From contig NC_058499.1 of NCBI RefSeq assembly GCF_020382885.2, positions 10,153,872 through 10,217,871 on the forward strand: a stretch of 64,000 nt of DNA, written 5' to 3'. Of this stretch, positions 43,052 to 55,250 are shown one piece after another. Source of the DNA: Scatophagus argus. Taxonomy: Eukaryota > Chordata > Actinopteri > Scatophagidae. Positions within the stretch are counted from its first letter, which is position 1; the number at the start of each line of letters is the position of its first letter. The position numbers were made by a program, and so were the translations under genes. Below the pieces are notes generated by a model. That model searched no databases. It saw only the letters and a program-made list of their open reading frames with translations, and had not been told where the DNA came from.

Positions 43052-44566
43052 ACAGCGGAAAGGTGTGAGCACTATGGTTGACTGGTGTCTCATTTGTCTT
43101 TGCTGGGACAGTCGGATTATGAGGAATGTTGACACAAACAAGGACATGCTTCTGTGTACAAGTTTACTGAACAGTATCCATAATCTTTGCCTATGATGGT
43201 ATTTGTCTTTAATTTCCATACAATAAAATATATTTTCAAAGACTGCTTTGATGTCATAGGTTTTTTTTCTCAAACCTTTTGAATAATATCTTTTAAGTTA
43301 CACAATTTGTCTTAGAGCCAGCAGAGCTCATAAGCGTGGGAAACCAGCTGGGGGCAGCCATGTACTCTGCATAGCTCATGGAGCCGCCTGTTGTGCCAAA
43401 AGAGGACGCTCACAGACGCTCTGACGCTTTGGTAGGCTTGGGTCTGTGTGTCTGTGAACTTACACCGTTGAAGTTAACCTTCAAATACAGCAGCACGTTG
43501 ACACTGGTGGGACCTGGGAAGACGTTACCCCGATAATCTACATCCTTGAGGGTCCACCATCTAAAATCAGGTAGGAGTATTTTAGTCTCAGCGCAAAGGG
43601 AGAGCAATTTTTCCATGACACAATGAGTTAAAAATAACTCTTGATTCTGACCATGAGGAGATTTTGTTTTGCTGGAGAGTCACTTGTGCACATTAAGTAT
43701 TTTGTCTTATGGCTGTAAATGAGCACTACACATACATCATGTGTTAAAAATGTTTTTAATTTTTCATAGTCATTGCCCCTTTATTTTTTCTTGATTTGTT
43801 CATTTCTTTATAAAGAGAGATTTTCAGTGATACCTAGAATTTAAAACCACCATCTGTCATGATGCTCAGAGTCAAAGCTTTTCTTAAAAAATAGGCAAAA
43901 GAAAGTTCAGTTCAGGCTAAGATAAGACAGACTTTGACTAATTCATGAAGCAAAGCTTTAAAAGTCAACAGTATGTCACTGGAGTGTGAGAAGATCAGGT
44001 TAGGTTACTAGGATGGGGGACATATATATCTGTCTGCTGGATGACATGTGACACAAGTTAAGTATGTTTTCCCCACAACATATTTGATTTCATCTTTGAG
44101 CCCTTTCCATTCCTCTGTTAAACTAACCTTTTTTTGCAGGTTTAAAATGCACCACGTTTCATTTTTGGTCTACTGTTAAACTTTACTCAAAGGTGATACA
44201 TAAAAAACTGTTGTCAGGGAAGATTGTGTATACTGCGACTGTGTAAGAACTCCACCTAGTTAATCACTGTTTCACACCAAAAGTGGAAGCAAAACAGACC
44301 GAAAGAGGAAATTCCCACATGTATACTGCAACTGATCCCGTCTCAATTAGATACAGCAGTAATAAGCTTTAGCTTTCCGTAAAGTGAGTGTAAAGATGTG
44401 TGACAAAAACCTGCTTTGTTGGAGTATATGACCTTCACTCTGAGCATCTTGTGTTCATTATCGAGACTCCACTGTGCTGTTTAATCTCTTCCAGAATGAC
44501 TTAATTAAGCTTTTGGTTTTGTACATGAACCTGCAGTCCACTGACATGTACGTTTTTCATTTCAGA
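43052..44566. other. cracr2b-like 3' UTR and intergenic gap before cd151
   Basis: AATAAA at 43222-43227 probably ends the long cracr2b-like transcript. The rest holds no recognisable gene or repeat family. The first cd151 exon includes a short 5' UTR before 44567, and an AG at 44564-44565 may be a splice acceptor for it. Confidence 0.5.
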
Positions 44567-47500
44567 ATGGAAGCTCGGGGTGAAAAAACACACGGCTGTG
44601 GGACAATTTGTCTGAAATATCTGCTTCTTCTCTTTAACATTCTTTTTTGGGTAAGTTAAGATTAAAGATTTCCACTGTCTCCACTCTTCTAGGAAGGCTT
44701 TCCACAAGATTTTGGAGTGTTTCTGTGTTCCCATTTATGAAGTAGAGCAATAGTGAGGTCAGGGACTGATGTCGGACCAAAAGGCCTGGCTCGCAATTTC
44801 TGTTCCAGTTCATCCCAGAGGTGTTTGATGAGGTCACGGCTGTGTGGGCCAGTCAAGTACTTCCACAACAAATTCATCCAACCATGTCTTTATGGACTTT
44901 GAATTGTGCGCTGGGACACAGTCATGCTGTAATAGGCCTTCCCCAAACTGTTACCACAAAGTTGGAAGCATAGCAAAATGTCCAAAATGTCTTATGCTGC
45001 AGCTTTAAGATTTCCCTTCACTGAAAGTAAGGGGCTGAGGCCAACCCCCGCAAAACAACCCCATTAAGAGGTGTGTCTGGATACTTTTGTCTATATAGTG
45101 TATATTATCATTTAGTGTCTACATTGTGTTAATAATTATGAAGAAAAAACAAGTACTCCATACAGCTTGTACCTTTTGAGACAATCCTTAACAACTTAAA
45201 TTTCTTTCAGTGTTTTACTTCCTTGATTTTAATTTTCTTATTTTTAGGGTTTTAAAGGTAGATTGAATAAGCCCTTACATAACCTGCTCTGAGCTTTTCC
45301 AAACAGCGTCAGATGTGAACAAGACGTGATTTAGGTCTATCAGATACTGAAGACAAACTTGGCTGAATGTCTCTCGAGGCTGACAGAGAAAGAATAAGGC
45401 GTTGTCTTCTTTGTGCCACTCACACATTTTAGGAGTTATGACAGCTAAAATTTATGTGGTAGATTCTCGATATGAGCATCTGGTTTGAGTTGCGCTGATA
45501 ACGGTACGTTCTTTCAGCTGGCAGGAGGCGCTGTACTGGCGGTGGGAGTGTGGACTCTGGTGGATAAGAGCGACTACATCAGTTTACTGAACTCCAGCCT
45601 CTATTCGGCCTCAGCTTATATCCTGATAGCTGCTGGGCTCATTGTGATAGTGACCGGGATAATTGGATGCTGTGCCACTCTGAAGGAGATGAAGAGTCTT
45701 TTGATTGTGGTAAAATCAGACACACAAAACACTGCCTTGTAAAAGAGTTCTGTTTTACATTCACTGCTTTTATGTCACTCCATTAGAACATGGATCATAC
45801 GTAATTCAGAGTCAGAAACCAAGGGAAGGCACTTTTAAGTTCCTGTTTAAACACACAACCACAACTTGGCCTGAGCCTACATGTACTGAAAGTTAATCCT
45901 TGGTGACCTTCTGTCTTGTCTGCCTGCATTCAGTGCAGCTCATTATGTCAGACAGGCATGGCTGTCAGATATAACAGACAAAGTCACGCAGAGTGTGTCT
46001 TTAAGAGTTTAGATTTAGCGTGCGGCTCATGCCAGAGGAATGGAGGGCATCACAAGCGGCCGTTTGGACTGAAGACGTAGTGAGAGGATGTAATACAGAA
46101 GCAAAACTGCATAAGCTCTGTGTGACGTTATGTCTGTTTCCATAGTCACCACAGTCTTTGTAATGAATAACTTCCTTCACCACAGTTTAATCAGTTATCG
46201 TCTGGGGTTTTAGTCATGCACAGATACGTATGAACGTCATAATTAAAACCACATTTAATGTTAAATTTAAATGCTGATATTTAAATTTTTAATCCTCAGG
46301 TTTTTTTGCAGTTATGCTCTTGTTTACTTCATGTCCCTCTTCTACAGTATTTGTGCTTGTTGCTCTGTATTTTCCTGCTGGAAATTATTGCCGGCGTGCT
46401 GGCCTACATAACCTACCAAGAGGTGAATTGCTTTACATTCTATTTGTCTGTGTCTTAATACCTGACAGAAACACAGTGAGAAGATATTGGTAATTATTAA
46501 TGTAGATGTCAGAAGTCATTGCGCAGCATCACATGGCTGTGCTTCATGAGTTTATTTACTACCATGCAGTTTAAATGACCCTCTGCTTGTATTTTATGTG
46601 GGTTTTTGTACAATCCTTAAATGTAATTTCCAACTCTAATCATTTTCCTCCATCATTTCTGTATAAATTTTCTAACCACCCGTGAAATACTGCAGTTGCT
46701 GCACTCTCGGTTGTGAAATCTTTTCTGCATGCCTCTCTGTGCATGTTCTTCATTTTCCTTGTTTTTCCCACCCTTCTCACACCTCTCTTTCTTCCTTCCT
46801 CCCATCTCTTGCTCCAGTGTTTCCCTTTCTGCTACCAGGTAATCTGCTGCCACCTGTTTACATTTTATATTAACCTGTTCCTGTAAAGCTGTTGATATAA
46901 AATTGTTTGTTTTCGCTCTTTAAATTTCATCAGTCAAGCCATAAGACTTCGCTATTTGCACATTCATTTAGAGAATGCTCATTGGGAGCAGGGAGTGTGG
47001 TCAGAGGATCTGTGCACATATGTTTTCAGCTATGAGTGGGCATTGCACAGGTACAGTGGAATGTTACAGGGGAGGAAACTTGACCAGGGTCTATTTTTAT
47101 TGATGGGAGGAGATTTGCAGGTGACACATTTTTCTCCAAAGCGATCACTGAAATGCCTCTCCTGTCTCACAGCTGGGCGAAGAGCTCAGACAGAACCTGA
47201 AGGTGACCATGCAGCAGAAATACCAGCAGCCAGGGGAGGAGAGCATCACGCAGGCTGTGGATAAACTCCAGCAAGAGGTGAGGGAGAGAAACTGTATGGA
47301 TTTACAGGCAGGCAACTACACGTAATACCGCTATTTCAATGTCAGCTGTCAGCTTGATCAGATTATATTAAACTTGAAATGACAGTTGGCCCCTTTAGCC
47401 TGCACTTTCGTCACAAAAGTCTCGTCTTTTTTTTTCTTTTGCTCCTCAACGCTCCCTCTCAGTTTAAGTGCTGTGGCAGTCACAACTTCTCAGACTGGAC

Positions 47501-47988
47501 CGACAGCGAGTGGATCCGGGTGAATGAGCGGCTTGTTCCTGATAGCTGCTGTAAAACTCCCAGTGACCTCTGTGGCCGCAGGGATCACCCCTCCAACATC
47601 TATAAGGTGGAGGTAAGCAGAGATGGCCATTTGGCTGTGGATATGAAATGATACAAATGATAAGATTTTAATTTCTCTTCCTTTCTGCTGCTCCCAGGGA
47701 GGCTGTATCATGAAATTAGAGGACTTCATCTTGAGTCAGCTGTATATTCTCGGTGCAGTGGGCATTGGGATTGCATTTCTGCAGGTAAAGCGCTCTGTAA
47801 CACACAGTTTAATATGAACAATAATGAATGCTCCAATCTGAACTGAGAATAATGGTTGTTTCTGTGTGCAGTGTACAACTAACAAGTTCCTCCTGTCTTT
47901 TTTTTTTTTTTTTTTTTTTTACTTTCAGCTTGTGGGGATGATGTTTACTTGCTGCCTTTATCGAAATTTGGAAGAAGATACATACTGA
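44567..47988 (+). CDS. cd151: CD151-type tetraspanin
   Basis: Seven coding exons: 44567-44650, 45518-45709, 46348-46422, 47173-47277, 47463-47612, 47698-47784 and 47929-47988. All are in phase 0 and give 250 residues (human CD151 about 253). The start carries [14 protein letters not shown]. Next are [25 protein letters not shown], and the large loop with FKCCGS (from 153), the sequon NFS at 160, PDSCC (178-182) and SNIYKVEGGC. The tail is [12 protein letters not shown]. Four membrane helices are seen. CD151 binds laminin-binding integrins in basement-membrane adhesion and hemidesmosomes. The human QRD integrin-binding triplet is RRD here (191-193). The tail keeps a YxxL endocytic signal (YRNL). 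TSPAN4 and TSPAN11 are less likely on loop sequence. Confidence 0.95.
44668..45105 (-). mobile_element. Tc1/mariner-type non-autonomous element, copy 2 (5'-truncated)
   Basis: Strongly similar to the copy at 651-1191 and in the same orientation. It keeps the right end (GTGTGTCTGGATACTTTTGT, then CTATATAGTGTA) but lacks about 100 bp of the left end. The minus strand encodes [19 protein letters not shown] and [10 protein letters not shown] from the transposase C-terminus. It inserted in cd151 intron 1, less than 20 bases after the exon 1 donor. Confidence 0.8.
46818..46838 (+). other. candidate 21-nt microexon in cd151 intron 3
   Basis: A long pyrimidine tract ending GCTCCAG precedes 21 bases that encode CFPFCYQ without a stop, followed by the donor GTAATC. 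The flanking exons are both phase 0, so inclusion would keep the frame and add seven residues, two of them Cys, at the start of the large extracellular loop. It may equally be a chance pair of splice-like sites. Confidence 0.3.
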
Positions 47989-48356
47989 TTTTTGACCCTC
48001 TTTAATATCACAGAATCAAACAGTCAAATCATGAACTGTAAACTGTTGTGGATGGTGTGAAGCTGCCAACTCAGACGATGACATGATGAGAAAATACAGA
48101 CACTACAGATACCTTGTTGCTGCTGGGCAGCACTGTAATTATTGTGCCAAATGCCACTGCATGCTTTTAAGTGTGTTTTGTTTTATGTTACGACAATGAC
48201 TTGTTGAATGAAAAATACCTTTGAGAAATGTGAGCATGCTGTGGCTGTATAATTGCAATCAGCGTTGGTCTGTTTTTTAATGTATGTATGGTATATTGTT
48301 ATGGAGTTATAAATTAGAAAATGGATTTAAGAAACATTTTTGTTTGTTGAGCTGCA

Positions 48357-48362
48357 AATAAA
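48357..48362 (+). promoter_or_regulatory. poly(A) signal of cd151
   Basis: AATAAA about 370 bases after the cd151 stop, with GT-rich sequence next to it. The gatd1 ATG follows only about 210 bases later. Confidence 0.6.
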
Positions 48363-48571
48363 AACGCTTGTCATTTATTATTCCCAACCAATTTCACACG
48401 TTTGTCCTGCCTCTGACGACTGGCTTTTATTCTGAAATCTGTCAGCGGATGTTGTTGTCAGCTGACTGCACTTCCTCCTCGCGTATTTGTCTTTCATGGT
48501 TTCATCCACGCCTATGTTCATTTCATACAAGCTGAAATATTTCTTGGAGAGGGAACACAGGCATAAGTGAG

Positions 48572-50955
48572 ATGTCTGCGAAACCAACTTGTCTGATAGT
48601 GGCGAGTGCTTCCCAGCAAGGTGAGTCCGTTAGCTTTTACCGCTTCATGTATCGTCATTTAACGAGGCAGGTGAATTACAGTGTCGCGATAAACTGTACA
48701 ATGGCTTTACTCAGACAGCTGTGTATTAATTGCATCTTAATTCTTTAATTAACCAGTTAGCTGTGGTCAGGCATCACTCGCTCGCTAGCTAGCTAGCTCA
48801 ACATCCAAGCCGCGTTCCCCGTTTACTGTCTGATGTGTTCACGTTGTGTTTTGTTCCCTCAGGGGTTTCAGCAAAGTCTTTCCATCAGTCCTTCAGCCTT
48901 TGCAGCTCAGTGTTTAATCTGCAGACAGCCACACCGGGGGTAAGAGTGTGTTTATAATTGATGCTGTTATGTTCCTACACTGTTTCAGCCCTCTGTGACC
49001 TCTGTTATCTGCACGATATTGCATGTCGAGTGTCAGAAAAACATAAAAATTTCACCTTTTGAGCTTCAGAGTTCATTCTTCACCTTAAAACAGCAAAATA
49101 ATTTCACCATGAGGTCCATTAGTCGGTAGCAATGGAGGAATGTAACCACACAATGAATGTTACACAGTGAAAACACATTTTATGCTACTTAAACTAATTT
49201 AGTACTAATTCATAGTAAACTTTTTATACATCTAAATTTACCAGTTATAAGGACTTCATATATTTCGCATACAAAATATGATGCTTTGATGAAGCTGTCC
49301 AATACTGTTAACAAGTAGAGCTGAAATAACAGCACAATTAGTAAGTTGATTGGCAACAAATATCTCTATAAAAAAACGCCAAACATTTCATGGTTCCACC
49401 TTCTTGTGTATGAGGATTAGTTTCTTTTTCATTTTAGCAACAGTAAAGTCCTGATTTTACATCAATGTATGAATAGTAATACTGATCTAATGATAATAAC
49501 AATCGGGGACATTTTTCTCCATTCATTACTGGTTGGCACCAGAAGTTTGCCTAGTTGAGATGAAAGTGTTTGTGCTCATATGTTGATTTTTCTGAGCTCT
49601 TTAATTAGAAATGTAATTTTAATCTCAATCTTCAAAAGTGATGGCGATGACAACAGGATAATTTTATTACAAGTTTAAAAATGTTTTTTCCTTCTTGACT
49701 GAATGAGGTCAGGGAAGACATCTTTTCATGTGCCCACCTTTACAGCCACTTACATCACTGATAAACGCTTGTCTTCAACTAGTGGATCACAGAGACATGA
49801 TGCACCCTGACAGTGACATGAGACAATGTTTCAAACCTAAAGTTGAAGTCAATATTTCCATGAACTGTGTGAAAGAGGGTAGAGGAGCAAAGGTTTGTAG
49901 TGATCTTGATGGAACTAACACCTTTCAAGATGGAAACTGCTGCTGGCATACAAATAAAACGAACATTTAGGGGAATTTTTTTCCCCTGAGAATGACATCA
50001 TGTGACCTCAGCACAGAGTAACAGAAAAGTGCTGAGGTGAGATGGGTCTAAATGTTTTTCTGAATTGCAGGGGAAGCCAATAGACTTTACTGGAGTTGAT
50101 GAAAGCAATGCTAGATGGGTGCAGGACTTTAACGTGAAACCCTACGCAACACCAGCCAAACTTGAATCCATAGACGGTGAGAACATTCATTTTGTTCATT
50201 TTCTTATGTGTGCTGTTGCTGTTGTTTAGCCTCAGCACAGTTCAGTGTCATAGCGACCCTGCTTTCCAGGTGCCCGATACCAGGCGCTGCTCATACCGGA
50301 CTGCCCCGGAGCACTGAATGACCTGGCACACAGCGGCTCTTTGCATCGCATTCTCAAGCACTTCATCTCCCACCAAAGTAAGTGTGAGGCTAATTTTGAA
50401 AGCAGTCATTATGTAACACACACATGTCTAGCGTAGAGACTTGTTTCTGTGTGTGCAGAGCCTGTTTGTGCAGTAGGACAAGGAGTGTCGGCACTGTGTT
50501 GCGCCACCGAGGGGCAGAAGTGGATCTTTAGTGGCTACAGCTTAACAGGGGTTAGTCTCCCTCAAGCAAACATGAAGAAAACATACCCAAATCATTTGTG
50601 TTCAATGTCTTCAATAACATCAACTGTTTCTGCTGAAAGCCATCAGTGTTTGACCTGGTGTGGAAGCCTGACTTTGCCAACCTGCCTCTGATTGTGGAGG
50701 ACTTTGTGAAAGACAGCGGGGGATCATACACAGGTGAGCCGACCAGCACAGCAGGGATACTAATTTGGTAAATACTTAATTGTCATTTTCAAAACCTAAA
50801 ACTAAAAACCCATTCATTGCTTTTCTCCTTGTTTTCCAGCAAGTGAAGAACATGCTGTGCACATAGTCGTAGACAGACACCTAATAACTGGTCAGAACAT
50901 GCAGTCAACCTCACTCGCTGTAAATAATCTAATCCTGCTCTGTAGCGCTAAGTAA
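48572..50955 (+). CDS. gatd1: GATD1 (PDDC1), class I glutamine amidotransferase-like protein
   Basis: Seven coding exons: 48572-48620, 48863-48939, 50071-50176, 50270-50377, 50459-50550, 50640-50733 and 50840-50955. Phases agree, giving 213 residues (human about 220). The start [20 protein letters not shown] is followed by [64 protein letters not shown] and [17 protein letters not shown]. The fold belongs to the DJ-1/PfpI and glutamine amidotransferase superfamily. GQGVSALCC is the region of the nucleophile elbow, so one of the two Cys is the candidate nucleophile. The biochemical role of GATD1 is poorly known, so no substrate is claimed. It begins just after the cd151 poly(A) site and converges on chid1, the same neighbours as in human 11p15.5. 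Confidence 0.95.
49315..49430. mobile_element. decayed hAT-like fragment (tentative)
   Basis: GTAGAGCTGAAATAACAGCA followed by ATTAGTAAGTTGATTGGCAA resembles a degraded terminus of the small teleost hAT-like elements (GCTGAAACGATTAGTCGATT type). It lies in a gatd1 intron. Confidence 0.35.
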
Positions 50956-51136
50956 AAAGGAATAGAAAATTTTAACATCAAGAACATGAAACCAAACAGC
51001 TCATTTGTTCCACATTTATATTCATGTTGATATACATTTATCTCAGACAAATACTGGAAGATGCTGGGTCAGAACAAATGTTTGTCAGCACTGTTTATAC
51101 AACTTCATTACTTGTCAATGCTGTCATTATAAACAT

Positions 51137-51142
51137 AATAAA
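51137..51142 (+). promoter_or_regulatory. candidate poly(A) signal of gatd1
   Basis: AATAAA about 180 bases after the gatd1 stop. A second candidate (AATAAA near 51687) lies downstream, close to the 3' end of the convergent chid1. Confidence 0.5.
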
Positions 51143-51791
51143 AACAAAAAACACACAATCAAATGTCTCGATTTGAAAATGTTTAAAAAAAAAAAAGGAG
51201 ATAGAAAACCTTCTCGTGGTGAGATGGAGTTTTCAGATTGTTCAAAGCCAGACAAAGACACGTTTTCCAGAGAAAGCAAAGCTGCATCCAAGTGCAGAGA
51301 AGTTTGTGGGGAGCAAAACTGAAGATTTCTGGAAATGGACTGAAGAGAAGCTGCAGGGGTTTGTGGCACGCAAAGTCTGAAGGCCTCAAAACGAGAATAA
51401 TACCCTTCATTTAAACTTTATACACACTGGTAATCATGCAGTCCCTGTAGCTGGATGGAGATGTGTTGCTGCACTGTATAAGCTGATTTTTTTTTTCCTA
51501 CAATAGCATCCATGAAAAGGAATACAGCATACTGAAGTACCTAGTGTCTCTGCTAGTAGCATTTGAATCAACAAATACCAGATTTCGTCATGGAGGCGAG
51601 ATTTCTCAACACTTTCATGACCCTCAAACAAGTTGAGCATTAACCAAATTCTGTTTCACAGTTGCCTGAAACTCACTCAGAAAAGAATAAAACAAAAATG
51701 AATTTTTAGTGCACCATGTTCAGAGGAAAAAAAAAAAATAAAAAAATCCATGTGCTGATGTTTCCACAGTCTTAACTCTCAAGTCCGACTC

Positions 51792-54700
51792 TCATAGGAG
51801 ATCGTAGAAATAGTCCAGTCCTTGTCCCAATTCCCATAAGGAAAGTCCTGTTCCCAGTTCAGCTGCTAAAGAGATCCTCAGGTACATCGACTGTAAAACA
51901 ATTTAAATAAAAGTTCATCTCCACGTGTAGAAGTAAATTTCATGAAAACATCCCTTCGTTTAATAAAGCAAAAAAAAAACAACTGTTCTTAAATCATCTA
52001 CGTTGATCTTTGTGTTTACTTCTAAACTTACTCGTTATATGACAGAGACTTACCTTCAGTGATGGATAGTACACGACATGCTTCACATTGTTCCTGAAAC
52101 GAATGTAAGAGATCTTTTTAAAAAATGCTATTAGAAGATGAAGATTTTCAGCCATAAATTGTTGACTTTTTGTTGATATTTTTGCTCTGTCGATTTGAAC
52201 TTTTGTCAAATCAGTACCTCTTGTAACTGAAATAATGCTCTCCAGAATACTCATCCCAGAGATGTTTGGGCCTGTGTTCTCGCAGAAGCTCAATGTACCT
52301 GCAGGAAATCAGAGACAAGTTCCACACGGTTTTTAAGTCTCATTTCTATAAAAGGTTTTGTTTTGGTTTCACAAGAGATTTCAGTATTTGTGTTTTTTGT
52401 TGTTGCTACTCTCATTGGTTTGAGGATTGTGAGGTTTTGTTGGAAAAAGTTGATGTCATGTACTTCAGCGCACTAACCAGTTTAGAGATTTAAAAACTTA
52501 AGAACAGCTGTGTAGTTATTATTAGCCACACAGATATGTTTTCTTTCCCCACAGTTGGGAGGAACTTTGGTTTGGCTCCTTGTTTGGTCAGGGATATTTT
52601 ATGCTTTCTGGAGAAATAGTTATGATTTCAAAGTTCTTTCATACTTTACACTACAAAGTCTGTTCACAGCTCTTTTGCTGTCCTACTGCCTATCTGAAAC
52701 GGCTGCACAAAGCCTGCTGTGGCTCTAGTTGTAGCTTTGCCAAATCTGATGTATTGCCTCAGTTTACACAGACTCCGTCCTCGTTTTGTGAGATGCTAAA
52801 TCGGCAGAGAATTCTTTCAGCGTTTGAAACTTTAATTGCTGAAATGTAAATGAAATATTCCAGCAGGAGTCATAGTATTATCTCACCTTCCTCCCAGGAT
52901 TGGCTCTGTTCCCTGGCTTGCAAAATCAAGGCCATACATATTGAGTCCAAGCAGGATCTTTTGCCTCCACTGAGTGTTGGGTGCAAGCTGGAGAACACAG
53001 TCTCTCACCCAGGGCAGAGGAGAGCTCGGGCCTGGCCTGTTGGCACGGGACACAACACACATAACTCAGAACACTGTCTGTATTAATGCTGTGAATCTTC
53101 TTGTAGCTGTCAGTTACTCCAATCATGTCTTGTCTATGACACTTGACCTGGCACCGCTGGAGTAATCGTATGTCATGAGGCTGAATCCATCCACTGCAGG
53201 GGCCAGCTGCTCAAACTCCTCCCTGCCGAACATACCCGGCTGCCCTGTGCTGAAAGGAAATGAAAGTAAGAACCATCTTTTGTTTTCTTTCCCTTTTTTC
53301 AGCATGTATAGTCACCGAAAGTAAACCAATTTCATTCACCTTGTCACAGCAGGTGGAATAACAAGAATGCAGTCTAATCTCTTAGCCTTCAAAGTCTCAC
53401 ATATGTGCTTCACCAAATGGACCAGCTCCCTGTACAGAGAAGATTTTTACATGTTTGATTACTTGGATTGTTCTCTTGAATGAACTCGGACACAGAAATG
53501 AAACTCAGAGTAATAATACAGACATTTCAACAGTATAACTCACTTTCTTTTGTTACCTCCCAGCTGGCTCCACAGTTCCAAGGTGAAACCATCGAAACCT
53601 TCGGTCTGCAAAGCCACAGCTTCATTAGACAGACACGGAACAAACTCCATAAAGTTGCGGGGGGGTTTAAGGTTAAGATTGTGATTACCTTTGCGACATC
53701 CACCAGCTCACTTCCCATCTCTTCGATTTCATCTTCACTCCCCAGCACGCTCATATAGTCCTGATAAGACCAACCATCAAATAACAGCCGAGGCACTGAT
53801 GGTAAAGAAAACGTAGAACCTCAAATAAATGACCAAACAAGTCTTATCAGGTTCAAACCAGAACTGAACTCATGTCAACGTAGGAACCTGCTGGGCCTGC
53901 AGGGAGAATCACATAAAGGCAATATCAGAGTCTTATCTGAAACCACTTGCACTTACCCATCTTCACTTTTTTATTAGACTTGCGTACAGCTTTGACCCAG
54001 CCTGCAAAGACAAAACGAGTATGACCATCAGTCATTTGTGTTGATGCTTTAATAACTGACAAAGACTATAAAAACTGCTTTTCCATGCAACTTTCGGTCC
54101 TCTACCTGGGTCATGATCGTGGAGTCCAGTGACATCAAAGGTTTCGGGTCCCCGTCGGCGGAGCTGAAGCCACACTGGAGACACTGAAGTCAGTTTGGAG
54201 CCGAACATTTTGGCGATGTCATAGCCGTGGGAATTCCACTGGACGATGAGAGAAATAAGACGTGCAATGTAGAGATACTGAGTCGAATACAGAAGGATGA
54301 TCTTAAATTTATTCAGGTCTGTCCTGAAGCGAGATGCATGTGTCTGTAACTGACAGATCTTAAATTTACCATTGTTAAGGCGCAGAACCTAGAGATGACA
54401 AATGTTTGGCATTTCTGCTTGAAAAAGTTGTTAATTGATGACCTGATGATCAAAACAGTTGCAGATGAGTTTTTGTCAATCACTAGCTCTAGTCTTTCTA
54501 GTATGAAATTACTTCCACAAATTGGTCTGGCAATCTGATCAAACATGAAAAGGGGAATTTTGTAATAAAAAGACAAGCTGATGAAGATTAACTTGGCTCA
54601 ACTCAGATTAGGAGTCATATTATCTTCAGGATAGTCAATTTTGTTCCCCATCTTTAAATTGAAAGAACTCTTTACAGCCATTTTTTGTGAGGGAGAATAA

Positions 54701-55250
54701 CAGAAGCAACAGCAAGTATTGCATTAGGACAGAGTTGAGAAAAATGTATCTTGAAATGCTCTGGTAAAAGTGCTCTGGTAAAAGAGCAAGGGAGAAATAG
54801 ATATGTTGGTGAGTGGATTTAGACTTACAGGTGTAACATATCCAAGCACTTGTCCTTGAAATGTTCTCTTGATGTGAGCACAGTATCTCTTTTCCTCCTT
54901 CACTATGTCTTTCCAGTGCGGGTCTGACACAACAAGGCCTCTCTCCAACGCAGACAACTCAGCTGGAGATGTCTACAGAGTGAGACCACAGGGAAGAGAG
55001 TCCATGTCATGTAACACACATATGACAGGTGACGTTTAGATCCTCTGAGTCCAGTGACATGTCAGGCGAACAGAGGAGGATTTGAGAGAGCCGACTGTGC
55101 ACACAGCTCACACCCATCTCAAGGTAAAGCCTTAAAGTTACTCACCTCGGCCTCAGCTTTATGCGACTTCTTTGCATCAGTTTTTGAAAGTGTGGCACTG
55201 ACCAACCCGCAGCATGAGATGGCATGCAACAGCAATAATGTCGTTCTCAT
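51792..55250 (-). CDS. chid1: chitinase domain-containing protein 1 (stabilin-1-interacting chitinase-like protein)
   Basis: Twelve coding exons on the minus strand: 55146-55250, 54829-54972, 54106-54238, 53957-54001, 53689-53795, 53544-53605, 53340-53429, 53148-53249, 52887-53036, 52218-52298, 52054-52093 and 51792-51890. They give 385 residues (human 393). The N-terminal signal peptide starts [19 protein letters not shown]. The GH18-like barrel carries [79 protein letters not shown] and the end [16 protein letters not shown]. The strand-4 FDGFTLELW lacks the chitinase DxxDxDxE arrangement, as in human CHID1, so it is expected to bind saccharide rather than cut chitin. The family protein is secreted or lysosomal. 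The frame requires the donor at 53543 (GTGAGT), not the nearer GTAACA. Confidence 0.96.

Noticed and set aside
46956-47264. 102-codon frame overlapping cd151 exon 4
   Set aside because: It reads exon 4 in the wrong frame. The CD151 frame and its splice acceptor at 47171-47172 explain the sequence.
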